The translations under genes were made by a program, and so were the position numbers. Under the pieces are notes generated by a model that did not search any database, was not told the DNA's origin, and saw only the letters and a list, made by a program, of their open reading frames with translations. Positions 40,317 to 48,329 of a stretch of DNA of 56,955 bases are shown one piece after another. The DNA lies in contig JAJPHT010000031.1 in the NCBI GenBank assembly GCA_021325135.1, forward strand, positions 1-56,955, given 5' to 3'. This DNA comes from Pseudomonadota bacterium. GTDB lineage: Archaea; Thermoplasmatota; SW-10-69-26; JACQPN01; JAJPHT01. Position 1 is the stretch's first letter. The number at the start of each line of letters is the position of its first letter.

Positions 40317-41678
40317 ATGCACATGCAGACGCTCGATCAGCTCATCGCCCGCGTGGTGGAGCACAAGGGGTACACCGTCCAAGGCTCTGACGCCGAGGCC
40401 CTGTTCGCGCGCAAGGGCGACGAGGCCTTCCTCGCCGCGTGGAAGCTGGACGGCCCCGTCACGGCCGCCGACGCGCAGCTCTTCCTCCAGGCCTATGAAC
40501 AGGTCCACGCCACGTCGGGGGTCCTGGTGGCCCCCCGCGGCCTGGACGCCGCCGCCAAGGACGCCATCGCCGCCGCCAAGGGGGTCGAGGCCTGGGCCGA
40601 GAGCCGCCTCGTCCTGGAAGTGGGGGAGGCCATGGTGAAGGACGCGCTGGACGGGCGCCAGCCCGCAGGTGTGGCCGCACCTGCGCCCGTGGCCCCCTCC
40701 GCGCCTGCGCAGTTCCCGGCGACCCCCGCCAGCGCGTTCCAGGCCAGCCCGCAGACGCAGGCCACCAACAAGACCACCTCCAAGTTCCCCAGCCTCGTCG
40801 CGCAGGCCGCCTCCGCCTCGGTGGTGTCCAACGCCGGCGCGGCGTACTTCATGCCCAACCACCACAAGGAGGCGCCCGCCGACATGCAGGCCACCATCGC
40901 GCAGCAGAAGGGCGGCGCCCTGGGCTACGCGTGGGGCGGCGCCACGGGCAGCAGCTCCAACCCCGGCATCGCGCAGGTGCGCAGCGGCCGGCACCCCTCC
41001 AAGCACGTGGACCAGTGGGGCAACCTCATCCCCGAGGGCCAGCAGGCGCCGGTCGCCTCGGCCGCCTCCGCGGCGCCCGCGGCCGCGGCGGTCCAGGTGG
41101 CCCCCGACGAGGAGGCCTACGAGATCATCACCACCAAGAAGCCCGCCAAGGCGGCGGCCACCGTCGTCGAGCCGGTGAGCACCGGCTCAGGGGTCCTGAA
41201 GCTCAACGTGAGCGCGCAGGACGCCCTGGCCAAGAGCGGCAAGACGGGCACGCCCAAGCTCGCCCTCGTGCCCCACGTCGCCTTCGACTACGACCTCCAC
41301 ATGGAGCGCCCCGGCCTCGCGACGCCGGTCACGGGGAAGGGCGCCCTCCTGGTCTCCTCCCTCACGGGCGACCTGCGCACCGTGGACGCCCTCGCGTGGG
41401 AGCCCACGGCGCCCGCCGACGCGCGCCGCGAGCAGGAGAAGCTCCAGGCCGTCGACCTCTACGAGAAGGTGAAGGCCCACATGCTCAAGACCTACACCAA
41501 GACCGTGCAGGTGGAGAAGGAGATCGCGGGCAACACGGTCATGGAGAACGTGAAGCTCGTGCCCGACCCCGACGAGATGGGCCTCCAGCACCGCGGCATG
41601 ATCATGTGCCCCGTCTGGGAGATCACGACCTCGACGGGCGTGACCCGCGTGGACGCGTTCACGGGCGCCGTCTCCTGA
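40317..41678 (+). CDS. Cytoplasmic protein with N-terminal restriction-endonuclease-like domain
   Basis: The 453-aa product begins with about 95 residues (LIARVVEHKGYTVQGSDAEA, then VLVAPRGLDAAAKDAIAAAK) that look like a degenerate Mrr/restriction-endonuclease-like fold seen in archaeal proteins of unknown function. An Ala/Pro-rich linker (about 120-280) holds GGATGSSSNPGIAQVRSGRH, and a C-terminal domain (about 290-453) contains LVSSLTGDLRTVDALAWEP and GMIMCPVWEITTSTG. The start is ATG 40317, 30 bases after a CTATGAA box. I cannot state a function; DNA-related or protein scaffold are options. Confidence 0.72.
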   Translation: MHMQTLDQLIARVVEHKGYTVQGSDAEALFARKGDEAFLAAWKLDGPVTAADAQLFLQAYEQVHATSGVLVAPRGLDAAAKDAIAAAKGVEAWAESRLVLEVGEAMVKDALDGRQPAGVAAPAPVAPSAPAQFPATPASAFQASPQTQATNKTTSKFPSLVAQAASASVVSNAGAAYFMPNHHKEAPADMQATIAQQKGGALGYAWGGATGSSSNPGIAQVRSGRHPSKHVDQWGNLIPEGQQAPVASAASAAPAAAAVQVAPDEEAYEIITTKKPAKAAATVVEPVSTGSGVLKLNVSAQDALAKSGKTGTPKLALVPHVAFDYDLHMERPGLATPVTGKGALLVSSLTGDLRTVDALAWEPTAPADARREQEKLQAVDLYEKVKAHMLKTYTKTVQVEKEIAGNTVMENVKLVPDPDEMGLQHRGMIMCPVWEITTSTGVTRVDAFTGAVS

Positions 41679-41750
41679 GGCGGCAGCCGCCCCGCTGCGG
41701 GGAGAAAGGTCCAAAGCCCGCGCGCCGGCTTCGACGCGCGGGCACTCCCC

Positions 41751-42206
41751 ATGCGCTCCGCGATCCTCTCTGTCCTTGTCCTTCTTGTCCTCTCCCAGAC
41801 GGCCCTCCTGGTCGCGCCCGCGGCCGACGCCGCGCCCCTCTGCGGCGCGCTCGTGGGCGTGCGCTGCGCGGACAACGGCCACTTCTGCTGGGTCTACGTC
41901 GGCGGCCCCGTCCGCGACTGCGTGCAGACCTCCGCCAGCGTGACCGACGCCTCCGTGCCCGTGGGCCACTGCGTGAACACGGACCACACCAACTGCGACG
42001 GCTGGGCCTGCGTCTGGTACGGGACCGTCCTCAAGGCGTGCGTCCCCAAGAGCCTCCCCGCCGCCAGCGTCGGCGAGTGCTCGGAGTTCCAATCGGGCCC
42101 GTGCCCGTACGAGCAGCTGGTGTGCGGCTACGTCGGCGCCAAGCCCGAGTGCGTCGAGGACCCCTGCTACAAGGACCCCGAGTTGTGCCACCCCACGTTG
42201 GCCTAA
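41751..42206 (+). CDS. Small secreted Cys-rich protein
   Basis: The 151-aa product has a signal peptide (LSVLVLLVLSQTALLVAPAADA) and 14 cysteines in about 124 mature residues, arranged in short loops such as CADNGHFC, CVNTDHTNC and CWACVWYG-like units. The density suggests a knottin-like or multi-disulfide extracellular protein. It has no anchor. No family was recognised. It is convergent with the DUF4430-like gene across a region of GC-rich hairpins. Confidence 0.7.
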   Translation: MRSAILSVLVLLVLSQTALLVAPAADAAPLCGALVGVRCADNGHFCWVYVGGPVRDCVQTSASVTDASVPVGHCVNTDHTNCDGWACVWYGTVLKACVPKSLPAASVGECSEFQSGPCPYEQLVCGYVGAKPECVEDPCYKDPELCHPTLA

Positions 42207-42318
42207 GGGGGGTTCGGGGGGCGAAGCCCCCTGACGTTTTCATCGTCGGATCAGACCACTTCACGTCAGGGGGGCGAGCCCCCCTGAAACCCCCCATCTT
42301 GCGCGCGACTGTGGAACG
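42207..42318. terminator. Hairpin-rich convergent terminator region
   Basis: GGGGGGCGAAGCCCCC makes a hairpin, and CCCCCTGACG pairs with CGTCAGGGGG about 40 bases later, so a larger stem is possible. It separates two convergent genes and is a natural bidirectional terminator; T-rich GTTTTCATC lies between the arms. Confidence 0.5.
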
Positions 42319-42759
42319 CTACGGGATGGGCAGCCCCGCGAACTCGCGGTCGTAGGTGAAGCCGTAGACGTCCCCGTCCGCCGCGCTCCAGCCGTCGATG
42401 CCCGTCGCGGACCCGACGCCGTTGACGCTGAGGAACCAGAACGTGCAGTGGACGAGCCAGACCGGCGTGTCGCACACCGCGCGCCGGCCGTCCACGCCAT
42501 CCAGGTAGAACGCGCCCACGGTGGGCGAGTAGGTGGCGCTCCAGCCCGCGATGCAGCCCGAGGCGGTGGCCGCGGTGAGGATGACCTTGCCGTCGCTGCC
42601 CGCCGGCACGTCGACCGCGCACGTCTTGGCCTCAGGGATCAGCGGGTACGCCGTCGCGTCGATCTCCAGCGTGACGTGGACCGTGGGGCCTCCCGGCGGG
42701 AGCGCGAGGGCGGCGGGAACGGGGAGGAGCAGCAGGAGCGCGATCAGGTGGGTTCTCAT
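42319..42759 (-). CDS. Secreted protein with DUF4430-like domain
   Basis: The 146-aa product has a signal peptide (LIALLLLLPVPAALA) and a beta domain ending in FWFLSVNGVGSATGIDGWSA, ADGDVYGFTYD. The pattern Trp/Phe-x-VNG-x-G-x-GDxxxFxY is characteristic of DUF4430, the C-terminal beta-domain of intrinsic-factor/transcobalamin proteins, which here stands alone. Four Cys are present. The next gene upstream, divergent, encodes the alpha-toroid type domain that is fused to DUF4430 in such proteins, so the two may act together. The DUF4430 call is from memory of the motif and needs a profile search. Confidence 0.65.
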   Translation of the reverse strand: MRTHLIALLLLLPVPAALALPPGGPTVHVTLEIDATAYPLIPEAKTCAVDVPAGSDGKVILTAATASGCIAGWSATYSPTVGAFYLDGVDGRRAVCDTPVWLVHCTFWFLSVNGVGSATGIDGWSAADGDVYGFTYDREFAGLPIP

Positions 42760-42901
42760 GGTGTCATGCCTGCCCTTGCGGGCGAAGCCCCGCCATGCGC
42801 CGCGGGTACTTCAGCCTAGTTGAAGAATCTCAATTTCGATTGAACATCACGCAACCCAGCCTGCGGGAACGTTATCACCCCCCGGCGGCGTGCCCTCCAC
42901 G

Positions 42902-43753
42902 ATGCTCCGCGCCGCCGCGCTCGCCCTCGTCCTGCTATCGCCCTGCGTCCTCGCCTCCGGCTTCGCGGGCGAGGGCGCGGCGCTCTCCTCGCTGCGCGCC
43001 TCGCAGGCCTCGGACGGCGGCTGGGGCTCGCGCACGGCCACCGACTGGGTCCTCCTGGGGCTCGCCGCCGCGAAGGAGGATCCCGCGGCGTGGGGCGTGG
43101 AAAGCTATCTCGTCGCGAACCCGCCCGACCCGACCTCGCTCCTGGCGTGGGAGCGCTCGACGCTGGCCCTCGCCTGCGCGGGCTACGACGCCAACGGCTT
43201 CCACGGCGTGGACTACGCGCTCGTGGTGCAGCTGGGCTTCGTGGGGAGCCAGTTCGGCAGCCCCTCGGCCGTGAACGACGACGACTGGGCGATCCTCTCC
43301 CTGCGCGCCGCGGGCCTCCCCGCCAGCGACCCGCGCCTCCAGCTCTCGTCCCAGTTCGTCCTCCAGGCGCAGCGCCCCGACGGCGGCTGGAGCTGGAGCA
43401 CGACGGGCTCCTCCGACCCCGACGACACCGGCGCCGCGCTCATGGCGCTCGCCGCCGCCGACGCCGCGGGGCGCGGCCCTGCCGTGGACCGCGCCGTCGC
43501 GCACCTCCGCGCCATCGAGAACGCCGACGGCGGCTGGGGCGCCCTCGCGGGCCAGCCCAGCAACGCGCTGAGCACGGCGTGGGTCGCCATGGGCCTCCTC
43601 GCGTCGGGGGCGGACGCCGCCGCGGCGCAGGCGTACCTCGCGTCCCTCCAGGCCGGCGACGGGGCCTTCCCCTACGCGGCGGGCCAGGCGGGGACTCCTC
43701 TGGTAACGGGGACAGCGATGGTGCCGCTCCTCGGTGCGTCCTACGTTTGCTGA
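42902..43753 (+). CDS. Secreted terpene-cyclase/squalene-cyclase-like toroid protein
   Basis: The 283-aa product has a signal peptide (AAALALVLLSPCVLASG) and repeated Gly-Trp/Gly-Phe-type motifs of the alpha/alpha-toroid class: SDGGWGSR, PDGGWSWS, ADGGWGAL and GDGAFPY, each followed by an amphipathic helix pair. This fold is used by prenyltransferase beta chains, squalene cyclases and cobalamin-binding intrinsic factor. No catalytic Asp-x-Asp-Asp motif of cyclases is visible, and the protein is extracellular, which favours ligand binding over catalysis. The ATG at 42902 lies 28 bases after CGTTATCA, so the start is secure. Confidence 0.8.
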   Translation: MLRAAALALVLLSPCVLASGFAGEGAALSSLRASQASDGGWGSRTATDWVLLGLAAAKEDPAAWGVESYLVANPPDPTSLLAWERSTLALACAGYDANGFHGVDYALVVQLGFVGSQFGSPSAVNDDDWAILSLRAAGLPASDPRLQLSSQFVLQAQRPDGGWSWSTTGSSDPDDTGAALMALAAADAAGRGPAVDRAVAHLRAIENADGGWGALAGQPSNALSTAWVAMGLLASGADAAAAQAYLASLQAGDGAFPYAAGQAGTPLVTGTAMVPLLGASYVC

Positions 43754-43761
43754 TCCCCCTC

Positions 43762-43871
43762 GTCAAGGGTCCAGAGAACGCGACGAGCGCGAAGAGCGCC
43801 AAGGTCGCAAGGTTCCTCTTCGTCGCGCCCTTTGCGCTCGTGGCGCTCGTCGCGTTCTTTGGACCCTTGAC
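43762..43871. repeat. Inverted-repeat element, copy A
   Basis: The left arm starts GTCAAGGGTCCAGAGAACGC, the right arm ends with its near-exact complement (GCGTTCTTTGGACCCTTGAC). The arms match at about 27 of 30 positions, with G/A-type differences. A related copy lies at 44795. This one lies between convergent genes. Confidence 0.75.
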
Positions 43872-43882
43872 CAAAGAGCAAA

Positions 43883-44731
43883 TCAGGACGTGCACACCGG
43901 CAAGGGGCAGGACTTGCCCAGGTTGTCCACGCTCACGACGCGGATGAGGAAGTTGAGGTTCTGCCCGTAGAGCGGATGCGCCTCGTTCCCCGGGTAGGTG
44001 TAGGCCCTCGCGGCGGGCACGCGCACGGCCAGCGTCTCGCCCGCGACCATGCCGCCCCCGTCGCCCGCGTCCCGCAGCCGCGCGTCGAAGCCGTCGATGA
44101 CGGGGTGATAGCACGGCGCGACCTCGCAGCCGGTGGAATTGTACGGCTCGGGCGGAGGCGTGCCGCGCTTGCCGCCGACGTAGACCTTCAGCGGCGTGAA
44201 GTCCTCCGTGCCGTTGTCCAGCCGCGAGTAGGCGAGCCCCGCCTGCGCGCGCACGGTGGGCTCGTTGGTCTCGATGACGCTGCCGTTGTCCGCGAAGAGG
44301 ACGTAGTAGACCTGCGTCCCGACGCCGGCGCGCAGCGGCTCGCGCCCCAGGTCCTTCACGTTCACGGTCACCGTCGCGCGCGTGTCGCCCACGAGCACGT
44401 CCACGGCGTGGGGCCCGTAGGTCGCGTCCAGCGAGGGCGTCACGCGCACGATGAGCGCCTGCGACCGGCTCCCGGGGATGTCGACGCTCTGGTTCTCGGG
44501 CTCGAAGGTCCAGCCGGCGGGCAGGCCGTCCGCGTGCACGGGGAGCGTCTGCTTGAACGCCGACGTGCTGTGGAGGTAGAAGGCGAACTCGGTGCCGCGC
44601 CCGGGCTGCGCGTCGTTGAGCGGCAGGTAGGGCACGACGTCCACGGGGCTCGACTTCGGGCCGAAGCACCCCGCCAGCACGGCGGGCGCGGCGAGGAGGA
44701 GGGCCAGCGTGGCGACCCGGAGCGGGCGCAT
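43883..44731 (-). CDS. Lipoprotein with NEW3-like and FKBP-like domains
   Basis: The 282-aa product has a lipobox LAGC (Cys21) and an N-terminal NEW3-type Ig module (about 40-130: EFAFYLHSTSAFKQTLPVHA). The C-terminal half starts GVGTQVYYVLFADNGSVIETN and continues VIDGFDARLRDAG, GETLAVRVPAARAY, HPLYGQNLNFLIRVVSV, which follows the FKBP-type peptidyl-prolyl isomerase layout (VIxGfexaLxGM, vPxeAYG, hpLxgktLxFxVxvvsv). It may be a chaperone for envelope proteins. GTG 44743 is an alternative start upstream of the chosen ATG. Two inverted repeat elements flank the gene. Confidence 0.8.
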   Translation of the reverse strand: MRPLRVATLALLLAAPAVLAGCFGPKSSPVDVVPYLPLNDAQPGRGTEFAFYLHSTSAFKQTLPVHADGLPAGWTFEPENQSVDIPGSRSQALIVRVTPSLDATYGPHAVDVLVGDTRATVTVNVKDLGREPLRAGVGTQVYYVLFADNGSVIETNEPTVRAQAGLAYSRLDNGTEDFTPLKVYVGGKRGTPPPEPYNSTGCEVAPCYHPVIDGFDARLRDAGDGGGMVAGETLAVRVPAARAYTYPGNEAHPLYGQNLNFLIRVVSVDNLGKSCPLPVCTS

Positions 44732-44794
44732 CACGCGGCGCACACCGATGGGGGCACTTGAAGCAACCGGCGGACGCTTCTTTCGCCCTCCTTG

Positions 44795-44886
44795 GTCAGG
44801 GGTCCAGAGAACGCGACGAGCGCGAAGAGCGCCAGGGACGCGATGTTTCCCTTCGTCGCGCTCTTCGCGTTCTTTGGACCCTTGAT
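44795..44886. repeat. Inverted-repeat element, copy B
   Basis: The left arm begins GTCAGGGGTCCAGAGAACGC and continues GACGAGCGCGAAGAGCGCCA, as in the element at 43762 (nearly identical for about 35 bases), and the right arm ends GCGTTCTTTGGACCCTTGATC. It lies between two same-strand genes, so it is not simply a convergent terminator. Confidence 0.75.
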
Positions 44887-44897
44887 CAGAGAGACAA

Positions 44898-46043
<1,146 letters not shown>

Positions 46044-46066
46044 GGGGCGGGCAACCTGGGGTGGGG

Positions 46067-46074
46067 TCAAAAGC
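46067..46074 (-). promoter_or_regulatory. TATA box of the dehydrogenase gene
   Basis: Minus strand GCTTTTGA centred 27 bases before the ATG at 46043. Confidence 0.6.
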
Positions 46075-46225
46075 GTTGGGGCGCTCCTCCCAGGGGTGCA
46101 TCCTGGAATCTCCGCGTGCTGATGCCCTTCATGCGATGACGCGGAGGGCCCGGGGGATGCGGTGATTCCGGGAGAAGGGTCTTGGAAAGGACAGACATCC
46201 CTGGGGCGTGACGATTTCGAGGGGA

Positions 46226-46699
46226 ATGCGGCATGCCGACGTGCCTCCAGAGGCGAACGCCCTGGCGACGACGGTTCTTGGGTGTGCGATTGGGCTACAC
46301 CGGGTGCTCGGGCCGGGCCTGCGCGAGCAGGACTATGCCGATTGTCTTGCGATCGACCTGGATCAGCAGGGGCTGGTCGTGGAGCGGGAAAGGCCGCTCT
46401 CACTGGTCTACAAGGGGCGCGCGTTGTCGCGGGCGGCGCGCTTGGATCTGCTCATCGAGGGCAGGCTCCCCGTGGAATTGAAGGCCGTGGACACCCTCCA
46501 CCCGCACCATTTCCTGCAGGCTCGCTCCTACGTCCGGTTCGGTGGGTTCCCACTGGGCATCCTCGTAAACTTCCACGCAGCCCGGCTCATCGACGGCTGG
46601 CATCGCATCCTGCCTGGCAAATCCATCCCATCCACCGCGCCCCCCGCGGCCGCCGCGTCATCGCATGAAGGGCCACCCCCGGATGAGGAAACCCTTTAA
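46226..46699 (+). CDS. GxxExxY protein (PD-(D/E)XK nuclease-like)
   Basis: The 157-aa product contains LGPGLREQDYADCL, with the exact GxxExxY signature (GLREQDY), then LDLLIEGRLPVELKAVDTL (Asp and ELK of the PD-(D/E)XK core) and FGGFPLGILVNFHAA, which is the standard full-length family. Biological role is unknown; related proteins are common in bacteria and scattered in archaea, so transfer is possible. ATG 46226 is chosen over GTG 46208 because it avoids extra residues without homology. Its last bases and stop overlap the promoter of the enoyl-CoA hydratase gene. Confidence 0.85.
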   Translation: MRHADVPPEANALATTVLGCAIGLHRVLGPGLREQDYADCLAIDLDQQGLVVERERPLSLVYKGRALSRAARLDLLIEGRLPVELKAVDTLHPHHFLQARSYVRFGGFPLGILVNFHAARLIDGWHRILPGKSIPSTAPPAAAASSHEGPPPDEETL

Positions 46700-46700
46700 G
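46692..46700 (+). promoter_or_regulatory. TATA box of the enoyl-CoA hydratase gene
   Basis: The 17-mer AGGAAACCCTTTAAGAG (46687-46703) is identical to the one before the surface gene at 30116. The core CCTTTAAG is about 44 bases before the ATG, giving a leader of about 18 bases. The stop codon of the GxxExxY gene is inside it. Confidence 0.65.
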
Positions 46701-46739
46701 AGCCCAACCCGGATCAGCGCCCATCCGGAGCGTCCAAGG

Positions 46740-47555
46740 ATGAGCACCTGGCAGCCGAACCCCAACAAGAAGGTCGTCAACTACCACGTCGAGGACGGCG
46801 TCGCGGTCATCGAGCTGGACGACCCTCCGGCGAACACGTACACGCACGACATGATGCGCCAGCTTGACGAGGCCATCCTCAAGGCGCGCTTCGACGACCA
46901 GGTGCACGTCCTCCTCCTCACGGGCAAGGGCGAGAAGTTCTTCTCGGCCGGCGCCAACATCGGCATGCTCAACGCGGTCACGCCCGCGTGGAAGTACCAG
47001 TTCTGCCTCCACGCCAACGAGACGCTCAACCGCCTCATGCACACGCCCAAGCTGGTCATCGCGGCGCTCAACGGCCACACCGTGGGCGGCGGCCTGGAGA
47101 TCGCCATGGCGGCGGACCTGCGCATCGCGCGCAAGGACGGCGGCAAGATCGGCCTGCCCGAGGTCAACCTGGGCGTGCTCCCCGGCACGGGCGGCACGCA
47201 GCGGCTCGTCCGCCTCGTGGGCAAGCCCCTGGCCATCGAGATGATGGTCACGGGCCGCAATTTCACCTTCGAGGAGGCCGTGAAGCACGGCATCGTCAAC
47301 GAGATCATCGAGGGCGACGCCAGCAGCTTCCGCAAGGCCGTCATGGACTACGCGCGCCAGTACTGCCCGCCCAACAAGGCGAGCTTCGCCGTGGGCATGA
47401 TCAAGCGCAGCGTCCAGACCGGCGCCGAGATCCCCCTGGAGGAGGCCCTCGCCCTGGAGCGCGAGCTTCAGGCCCAGCTCTTCGCGTCCAAGGACGCCAA
47501 GGAGGGCATCGCGGCCTACGTGGAGAAGCGCGTGCCCAACTTCAGCGGGCACTGA
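46740..47555 (+). CDS. Enoyl-CoA hydratase/isomerase
   Basis: The 271-aa enzyme starts MSTWQPNPNKKVVNYHVEDG and has the crotonase CoA-binding segment FFSAGANIGML, the oxyanion-hole region NGHTVGGGLEIAMAADLRI with the first catalytic Glu, and LPEVNLGVLPGTGGTQRL with the second Glu, so it should hydrate enoyl-CoA. The ATG at 46740 follows its own strong promoter. The end is YVEKRVPNFSGH, typical of the family. A hairpin with a T-run follows directly. Function within beta-oxidation or amino-acid breakdown cannot be decided. Confidence 0.93.
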   Translation: MSTWQPNPNKKVVNYHVEDGVAVIELDDPPANTYTHDMMRQLDEAILKARFDDQVHVLLLTGKGEKFFSAGANIGMLNAVTPAWKYQFCLHANETLNRLMHTPKLVIAALNGHTVGGGLEIAMAADLRIARKDGGKIGLPEVNLGVLPGTGGTQRLVRLVGKPLAIEMMVTGRNFTFEEAVKHGIVNEIIEGDASSFRKAVMDYARQYCPPNKASFAVGMIKRSVQTGAEIPLEEALALERELQAQLFASKDAKEGIAAYVEKRVPNFSGH

Positions 47556-47566
47556 GCGAAGGCCTC

Positions 47567-47591
47567 AGGGGGGCCGCGCCCCCGCCTTTTC
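47567..47591 (+). terminator. Terminator after the enoyl-CoA hydratase gene
   Basis: GGGGGGCCGCGCCCCCG hairpin followed by CCTTTTCC with a T4 run, 12 bases past the stop codon. Confidence 0.55.
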
Positions 47592-47631
47592 CAGACAGAG
47601 TCGTCCGATAACTCCTAAGGAGGTGGGAGCG

Positions 47632-48066
47632 TTGGCGGTGGCTGGAGGCCCCCTCATGGCCAGCGCTCCCAAGATCGCCCTCGCCCTTCTCGTCCTCGCC
47701 GCCCTCGCCGCGCCCGTCCTGGCCGACGGCCACGCGTTCACCGCCTCGGGCAGCTTCCTCCTGGGAGACGGCCTCTCGGCGGAGCTCATGGACTCGTGCG
47801 TCAGCAACGGGTACGCCGGCCGCGACGGCCCGCAGGAGGGCCTCGACAGCAACTGCGTGGCGCTCCCGGAGGGCCTCGCGGGCCTGCCCTACGCCATCAC
47901 GTCCTCGGACATGACGCACACGGCGCAGGTCGAGGCGTGCTTCTACGACGCGGCCAACGTCTACCTGGGCTGCCCCAGCGACGGCGTCGTGCCCGAGGGC
48001 GCGGCGCAGGCGAGCCTCTTCACGCTCACCGGCTACGCCGTCTCGTGGACGCTCACCATCGGCTGA
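47632..48066 (+). CDS. Small secreted protein with disulfide pairs
   Basis: The mature part (about 110 residues after APVLADG) has Cys at DSCVSNGY, DSNCVALP, EACFYD and LGCPSDG, four in total, and no anchor. TTG at 47632 has an ideal Shine-Dalgarno AAGGAGGTG (47617-47625) with six bases of spacing, giving 144 aa; ATG at 47656 (136 aa) opens the signal peptide proper. The SD favours 47632, unusual because most neighbours appear leaderless. It converges on and overlaps by 14 bases the 76-aa gene on the other strand. No family was recognised. Confidence 0.65.
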   Translation: MAVAGGPLMASAPKIALALLVLAALAAPVLADGHAFTASGSFLLGDGLSAELMDSCVSNGYAGRDGPQEGLDSNCVALPEGLAGLPYAITSSDMTHTAQVEACFYDAANVYLGCPSDGVVPEGAAQASLFTLTGYAVSWTLTIG

Positions 48067-48283
48067 ACGCGCTGGCGACGGCGCGCCACTTCTCCACGTC
48101 CCGGATCGCCTCGTCCAGCCGGCGCTCCACCGGGTCGAGGCCCCCGGCGAAGAGGTGGACCTCCTCGTCGGGCGCCTCCAGCGCGGGGTGCTCCCGGTGC
48201 ACGTAGGCCTCGGTGGCGTGCAGCAGCTCCAGGACCGCCTTCTCGAAGCGCGCGTCCGTGCTGGCGGGGCCGTCGTCTTCCAT
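48053..48283 (-). CDS. Small hypothetical protein, 76 aa
   Basis: An acidic helical protein (FEKAVLELLHATEAYVHREH, LDEAIRDVEKWRAV) without signal peptide or helix. The 14-base overlap with the convergent secreted protein and its own good codon pattern support it. It is 46 bases downstream of the VIT/VWA stop on the same strand. No family was recognised. Confidence 0.6.
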   Translation of the reverse strand: MEDDGPASTDARFEKAVLELLHATEAYVHREHPALEAPDEEVHLFAGGLDPVERRLDEAIRDVEKWRAVASAFSRW

Positions 48284-48329
48284 GGCCCCTTCCTTCTGCG
48301 CTGCGGACGCATGAAGGGGCCCGGGTTTC

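Noticed and set aside
43734..43970. Small frames through the repeat element at 43.8 kb (RDEREERQGRKV)
   Set aside because: Similar translations occur in the second copy at 44.8 kb, so they reflect the repeated DNA rather than genes.
46044..46225. C/D-box small RNA (GATGA and CTGA-like boxes)
   Set aside because: The boxes are short, do not show proper C/D' spacing and no terminal stem is seen; chance matches are likely.
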